DNA from: Guyanagaster necrorhizus
Taxonomy: Eukaryota > Basidiomycota > Agaricomycetes > Agaricales > Physalacriaceae
DNA length: 64,000 nt
Assembly (NCBI RefSeq): GCF_019112545.1
Contig: NW_025064880.1
Location: 997,719-1,061,718 of the forward strand
Reading direction: 5' to 3'
The position numbers and the translations under genes were made by a program. Of the stretch, positions 58,985-64,000 are shown one piece after another; the stretch's first letter is position 1, and each line of letters begins with the position of its first letter. The notes below the pieces were generated by a model. That model saw only the letters and a program-made list of their open reading frames with translations. It was not told the DNA's origin and did not search any database.

Positions 58985-59285
58985 ATTAGGAATGGGATGT
59001 TTGAATAACTTTGGACAAGGGTCCTGGTTTATCTGGGTATCGGTGGTGGAATTCTTCAATAAATTCATCAGTGAAGAACTCAGAGGCTGGTAACCAAGCA
59101 AATTCTTCGTTGGTACCTTCGTATCCTAGCCACTGGATTTTGTACAGCAGTGGGCAGCGGAACCGGCGGTCCAGTTTAGAGTCAAGGATTTGGGCTATTT
59201 CGAAATGTTCTTCTCTGTCAACTTTGACTGGAGGTGGTAGTGGTTGGATTCAGTTAGGAATGGTGTTTTCTTCTATGGGTTCCAA
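58985..59285 (-). pseudogene. Chromodomain of element G
   Basis: Minus strand LDSKLDRRFRCPLLYKIQWL (about 59185-59130) and DEFIEEFHHRYPDKPGP-type end, parallel to A. It lies behind the TAA at 59288-59286 shared with A and E and the TGA shared with A. Confidence 0.7.
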
Positions 59286-62200
59286 TTATGACACATGGAA
59301 GACAGGGTGAATGGACTGGAGGTCTGGCGGAAGCCTCAGAGTAAAGGAGTGGGTATCAGGTTGGGCTATAATTTTGAAAGGACCAAGGTATTTCTCCGAG
59401 AATTTTCTGGTCAGATGAGTGGTTTTGATATATTTGGAGCTGAGATAGACCTTGTCCCCCATTGTGAATGGAGGTGCTGGAATCCAGTGCTTGTCTGCTT
59501 GGGTCTTATAGCAAGACTGGGCTTCAGAAATTTCATCCTTCAGTAATTGATAGAGTTCATCAAGGTTGACTACAAAATCTCAGGCCTGGGCAGAGGTGAT
59601 ATCCCTTTCAGGATGAATAGTGATGTTGGGGTGGTAACCCTTGTTAGCAAAGAATGAGGAAATTCCGATGGATGTGTTAGGGGCATTATTGTAGGCAAAT
59701 TCAGCAATGAGTAAGAGGGTGTCCCAGTTGTCCTGCTGGTAGGAGCAGTAGATGTGGATATATTGTTTCAGAGTTTGGTTTGCTTGTTCAGTTTGGCCAT
59801 CGGCCTCTGGATGATAACCAGAGGTAAGGTGGAGTTCCATGTCAAGGGCCACAGCTAAGGTGCAAGTAAATTGGGAGACGAATTCAGAGCCATGGTCAGA
59901 TGTGATATGACTGGGTACCCCATGTTTGGAGAATATGTGGATAAGGAAAAGTTGGGCGAGCTCTACAGAGTTGATGGTGTCATGAGTGGGAATGAAGATG
60001 GCTTGCTTGCTAGCTTGGTCTATGACTACTAAGATGGCGGTGAATCTGTTGGAGTCCAGTAGTTGTTCAATGAAGTCCATGGAAATGGAATCCCATGGCT
60101 GTTTGGGAACTGGCAGAGGTTTCAGTAACCCATAGGGGCAGTGTCTGAGTGCCTTGTTACACTCACAAACTGTGCAGAATTTAACATAGTGTCAGACATA
60201 TTCACACATCTTTGGCCAGGTGTAGTTCCACCAGACTAGTTCTAATGTCTGGTTTTGACCAAAGTGACCTGCCAAGATATGGTCATAATTGTTCTGTAGT
60301 ATATGGAGATGGAGATCGTCAGAGTCCAGGATATAGATGCAGCCTTCGAAGCAAAGGATGTTGGATTCGTCAATGGACCATTGAGAGGGAGAGGATTTGG
60401 AAGTGGCCTTGGCCTGGTGGAGGCTGTCAGAGGATGTAGCATCATAGCACTAGCCCATAGGGTGGAGCCTTCGAGATAGGTTGCTTGGAGTGATGCAGAG
60501 AGTTGTTCTTGGGTGAACACAGGTCGGAAATTGTGGGGGTTGATTTGGGCATATTGGCTATCCCCCTCTTTAGAGTAGATGTTCCATCGTCTAGTGAGCG
60601 CATCTGGTTTCCCACCAAGTTTTCCAGAGTGGAACCGGATTACTAGATTGAACTGGGATAGGTATTCAGACCAGTAGACCTGTTGGTGGGTTAGAATCTT
60701 AGTGGTGGCGAAGTATTCAAGGTTCTTGTGGTCTGTTACAACATCAATGGAGTTCGTGGAGCCTTCAAGATAGTGCCACCAATGTTTAAAGGCTTCAAAA
60801 ATGGCTAGAAGCTCTTTATCATAGGTGTCATAGTTGAGTTTAGCATTGTGGAGGCTCTGGGAGCGGAAAGCAATGAGGTGAATTTCGCCATCTTCAAGAT
60901 AGATGGAGAGGATAGCTGCAATTGCATAGTCGGAAGCATCAGTTTCCACCACTATCTTTCGATCAGAGACCCAGTGGGTAAGGATGGGGGTGTGTGTAAA
61001 GGCCTGTTTCAACTCATTGAAGGTGGCCAAGTATTTGTCATCAAATTTCCATGGAGTTCCCTTGTGGGTAAGTCATGTAAGGGGGAGGACGATATCGCTA
61101 TATTCATGTATAAAGCAATGGTAGAAGTTGGCAAAGCCAAGAAAAGATTGGATGTCCTTGACTTTTCACAGCACTGGCCAGTCGACAATAGCCTTGACTT
61201 TTTCTTCAGACATGCAAAGTCCTTCAGGTGATAGGATGTAGCCTAAATATTCCATGGAATCCTGGTTGAATTCGCATTTGGAACCTTTGCAATAGAGTCC
61301 ATTCACTCTAAGCCTGCATAGGACCTCATGAACATGTTTCTGGTGATCTTCTGGGTTGTCAGAATATATGAGGATATCGTCGAGGTAGACTACTACTGAT
61401 ATGTCGAGCATGTCAGAGAATATATCATTCACAAATCATTGGAATGCCACTGGAGCATTTGTGAGGCCAAAAGGCATGACATGCCATTCGAAGAAACCAT
61501 AACGGGTTTGGAAGGCTGTTTTCCATTTATCCCTCTTAGCTATATGAACAAGATGGTAGGCATGCTGAAGGTCGAGCTTAGTGTAGATGCATGCAGAGCG
61601 GGTGGAGTCGAGGAGATCAGAAATGAGGGGAAGAGGGTAGCGATCCTTCTTGGAGATTTTGTTTAGGCCACGGTAGTCGATGCAAAGTCGGAGTTCACCA
61701 GTCTTTTTCTTGACAAATAGAACTGGAGCTCCATGTGGAGAGCAGGACAGAGTAATAAACCCATTGCGCAGATTATCATCAATAAACTCTTATAGGGCCT
61801 TGAGTTCAGATTCTGAGAGAGAATAAATGGGTCCAAGCAGTGGAGAGGTTCCTTCCTCAAGATTGATTTTGAGGTCATATGGCTTGTGTTTGAGTAGTTT
61901 TTTGGAGAGGATATCGCTGAAGATGTCTGCAAAATCGTGGTACTCTACTGGCACTGGTGAAAGATCTGCTGATTCCACGGATGCAGCTTTAGCTCCAATA
62001 TTAGGCAAGGAAGGCTGCAGTGTGAACTGCTGAGTGCCTTCTTCTGCACTGGCTCAGACAAATGCAGCAGCAGATATGATGGAGATTTTTGGATATGCTT
62101 TTATAGTAAAAGACTCTGAGGGAGGATAGGAGTAGATGGGTTCATATGAGAACGGAGTCCACCGGTTATCTGGAGTTGATTTGGAATGGGGTGAAGCCCC

Positions 62201-62829
62201 GGGAGTTGGACTAGTAGAGTCTAGTGGGCATGGAAGTCCCAAATTTGAGTTGGAAGGCTCAGAGAGGGGTGGACTATTGTTCTGTGGGCACAGAAGTCCC
62301 TGGAATGCGGTGGAGGCTGTGGAATTGGTTGGAGTGGGATCCTGATAGCTTGAGCAGAAAATGATACTGTTCTCAGCCCAGTCAATCAGTGGATTGTAGC
62401 GGGAGAGCCAGTTGTATCCTAGGACAAGATTGCAAGACGAATCCAGAGGAGTGACATAGAAGTCGATGGGAAAGATGTCTCTGGATGGGAAACAGATGGG
62501 GATAGTTGCGATTTGAGATATACGGCTCCTGATAGAGCCATCAAATAATCAAAGTTGCACACTAGGGATAGTTTTAATGGGGATTTCATTGGTAGCTACA
62601 TACTTAGTGTCAACAAAGCAGTGGCTAGAGCCAGAATCAATAAAAGCAAGAAAACGTAGGATGATACAAGTTGGAGAACCATTGGGTTCTATAGTAGTCG
62701 GCAATTCTGCTGAGAGAGGAATGTGGAAGGAGTGATTGGAAAGGGATGTTGCATTGAGAGTGATGATCTCCAGTGTGCGAATACAGTCGATGCAACCCTG
62801 AACTCGCATGGAGGGAACAGGGTTGCTTT
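59286..62829 (-). pseudogene. pol: pol of element G
   Basis: Protease RVQGCIDCIRTLEIITLNAT ... FIDSGSSHCFVDTKYV (62809-62549), then RT start (62008-61790), catalytic YLDDILIYS (about 61390-61365), RNase H (ETDASDYAIAAILS) and integrase (MDFIEQLLDS, TSDHGSEF, DGQTEQANQT). It has a TGA at the same site as A's 17466 stop, and several own stops and a short deletion near 60440. Protease and RT are in one frame, -1 relative to gag. Confidence 0.85.
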
Positions 62830-64000
62830 CTAGTTTTCCGACTCCATCAGGGCCGGTTCCACAGGAGCAGTGTCAATCTCTGCTGCATGCTCCTTAGTGG
62901 AGGCTGCTGCCTTTCACTTGTTGCAGTCCTCGGTCTTGTGTTTGGCTCCACAGAACATGCAAAGGTTGTTCTGGTGCTGGCAGTCTTTTTCTTCCTGGGT
63001 AAGATGGCCATCTTTGCCTAGCTTATCGGCATAGGGCTTAGGGGCAGTAGATTTCAGTGTGGAGCTGGAGTCCAAGGAAGAAGTGTTAGACCCCTTGGAT
63101 TTGGGGTTGGAGAATTTATTGTCCTGGTTTTTACAGGCAATTTTGGTCTTCTGAATTCAGTAGCGAGCATCAAGTTCTTGGACAAGGAAGCGCATATCAC
63201 AAAGATTGTTTGGCTTCCCATGGTGTGCCATGTCATCCTTGATATGGGTGCAGAGGCCATGGTAAAAGGCATGACAGAGGGAGTTATCTCCATACCCAAT
63301 TTGTGAAGCATACTGGTTGAATTAGACCATATACTTCATGATCCGATCACCATCGCATATCTGAAGATGTTCTAATGCATCTTTAGCATCTCCAATAGCA
63401 TCAAAGGGGCTAAAGTTGCTATGAAGCTCATCTAAGAAGGCTGCATAGGAGAATTGCCAGGCTGATGGATTCCGTGAATTGGGGTTAAGAATGTCTGATT
63501 CAAATCAGTTGAGCGCGGTGCTGGCCAGGAATGAAATGGCATAGTTAACTTTGTTAGCATCCATTGCAAACATGGTAGGTCTGTCATTGAAGTTCAACTA
63601 AAAGGAGACAATGAAAGCCTTCAGTTTGCGAGGGTCAGAGCCATCAAATAGTTCTGGTTCCTTGACCTTGGTATGGACAGTGGCTGGTTTAGGGTTGTTG
63701 AGGGAGGCAGAGACTCCTCATAACAGATTCATGAATTCTAAGAATATGTCCTGCTGGTTTAGATTGTTACTTCCTATGAGGCCGTCGGTGCTGCCTGGGC
63801 TATTAGAACCACCTGGTCTTCCTGGTCCACCTGGAAAAGGGTTTGGTGGATTGCCAGCCAGTTCCCGTTGGATGGGAGTATGAGTAGGAGTGTCTTCATC
63901 TCTGCCCTCTGAGTCTGAGCTGTCTGGATTCCCATAGTTGTTGCCTAAGGATAAGAGGTCTATTGAGGGGTCAGTTCAGGCACCATACATCAGGCTGGCC
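62830..64000 (-). pseudogene. gag: gag of element G (5' end outside window)
   Basis: Minus strand: capsid region as in A, zinc knuckle CMFCGAKHKTED (about 62965-62930), terminal TAG at 62832-62830. At A's 12930 stop G has CAA, and at A's 13839 stop it has CAG. It has its own stops, for example in the FNQYASQ region near 63325. Confidence 0.8.

Larger units (their letters stand above)
56855..64000 (-). mobile_element. Element G: family 1 chromovirus, 5' end beyond the window
   Basis: Left (3') LTR 56855-57346 (492 bp, TGTTAGGAAC to GCATAACA), antisense gene on plus, then chromodomain, integrase, RNase H, RT, protease and gag on minus up to the window edge. CpG content is between A and F. It supplies the region that is missing in A's gap. 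Confidence 0.92.

Noticed and set aside
5463..64000. Centromere
   Set aside because: Nested chromoviruses and CpG loss fit pericentric heterochromatin, but nothing here (no satellite array, no CENP-A data) tells a centromere from other repeat islands.
1..64000. CRISPR arrays, tRNA and rRNA genes
   Set aside because: No regularly spaced short repeats, tRNA cloverleaf or rRNA sequence was recognised. The TTCGAAC strings in family 1 are the self-priming pair, not tRNA T-loops.

Overview
This window is nuclear DNA of a filamentous fungus, most likely a basidiomycete (Agaricomycotes-type). The evidence is small genes with many 45-60 nt GT-AG introns, fungal versions of RPN10, SCO1 and ATG7, and several chromodomain Ty3/Gypsy retrotransposons (chromoviruses). 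I cannot name the species.

Layout. 1-5462 is a compact host gene block: a DAGK/sphingoid-base-kinase-type lipid kinase (-, cut by the window edge), the proteasome ubiquitin receptor RPN10 (+, 4 exons), the mitochondrial copper chaperone SCO1 (-, 4 exons) and the autophagy E1-like enzyme ATG7 (+, 9 exons). The gene pairs are divergent over about 95-136 bp or convergent. I find no host gene after 5462. From there to 64000 everything identifiable is nested mobile elements, mainly from two chromovirus families. Family 1 has roughly 490 bp LTRs, gag, a -1 frame pol, a chromodomain and an antisense gene (copies A, D, E, F, G, H, I). Family 2 has roughly 435-465 bp LTRs (copies B, C, J, L). There are also a decayed non-LTR (LINE) element, a TIR element and one unidentified 1.9 kb insert.

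Nesting, supported by target-site duplications. A (12009-20200, TSD GCTTG) sits in the integrase of C (6326-21376). F (29966-37307, TSD CCTAT) sits in the reverse transcriptase of E (26713-50715). An unknown insert U (38181-48132) sits in the RNase H/integrase junction of E, and U is split by B (39673-47747, TSD GTATT). G (56855 to beyond 64000) truncates J. In each pair the inserted copy keeps more CpG than its host.

Two themes stand out. First, the repeats decay by CpG to TpG/CpA transitions. Hand alignment of two LTR pairs puts 28 of 34 differences at CpG, every premature TGA in B fits CGA to TGA, and the old copies have essentially no CpG. This depletion extends into the last four exons of ATG7, whose protein stays conserved. 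Second, every family 1 copy that retains the region between chromodomain and 3' LTR carries there, on the opposite strand, a roughly 450-residue gene with its own spliceosomal intron. It encodes two coiled-coil regions around a Cys-rich zinc-binding-type motif. It is open in the two best-preserved copies, where gag and pol are already broken. An intron-bearing antisense passenger gene in a chromovirus is the best candidate here for an undescribed system. Both families also show the hallmark of Tf1-type self-priming: an 11-13 nt primer site complementary to the predicted 5' end of their own transcript.
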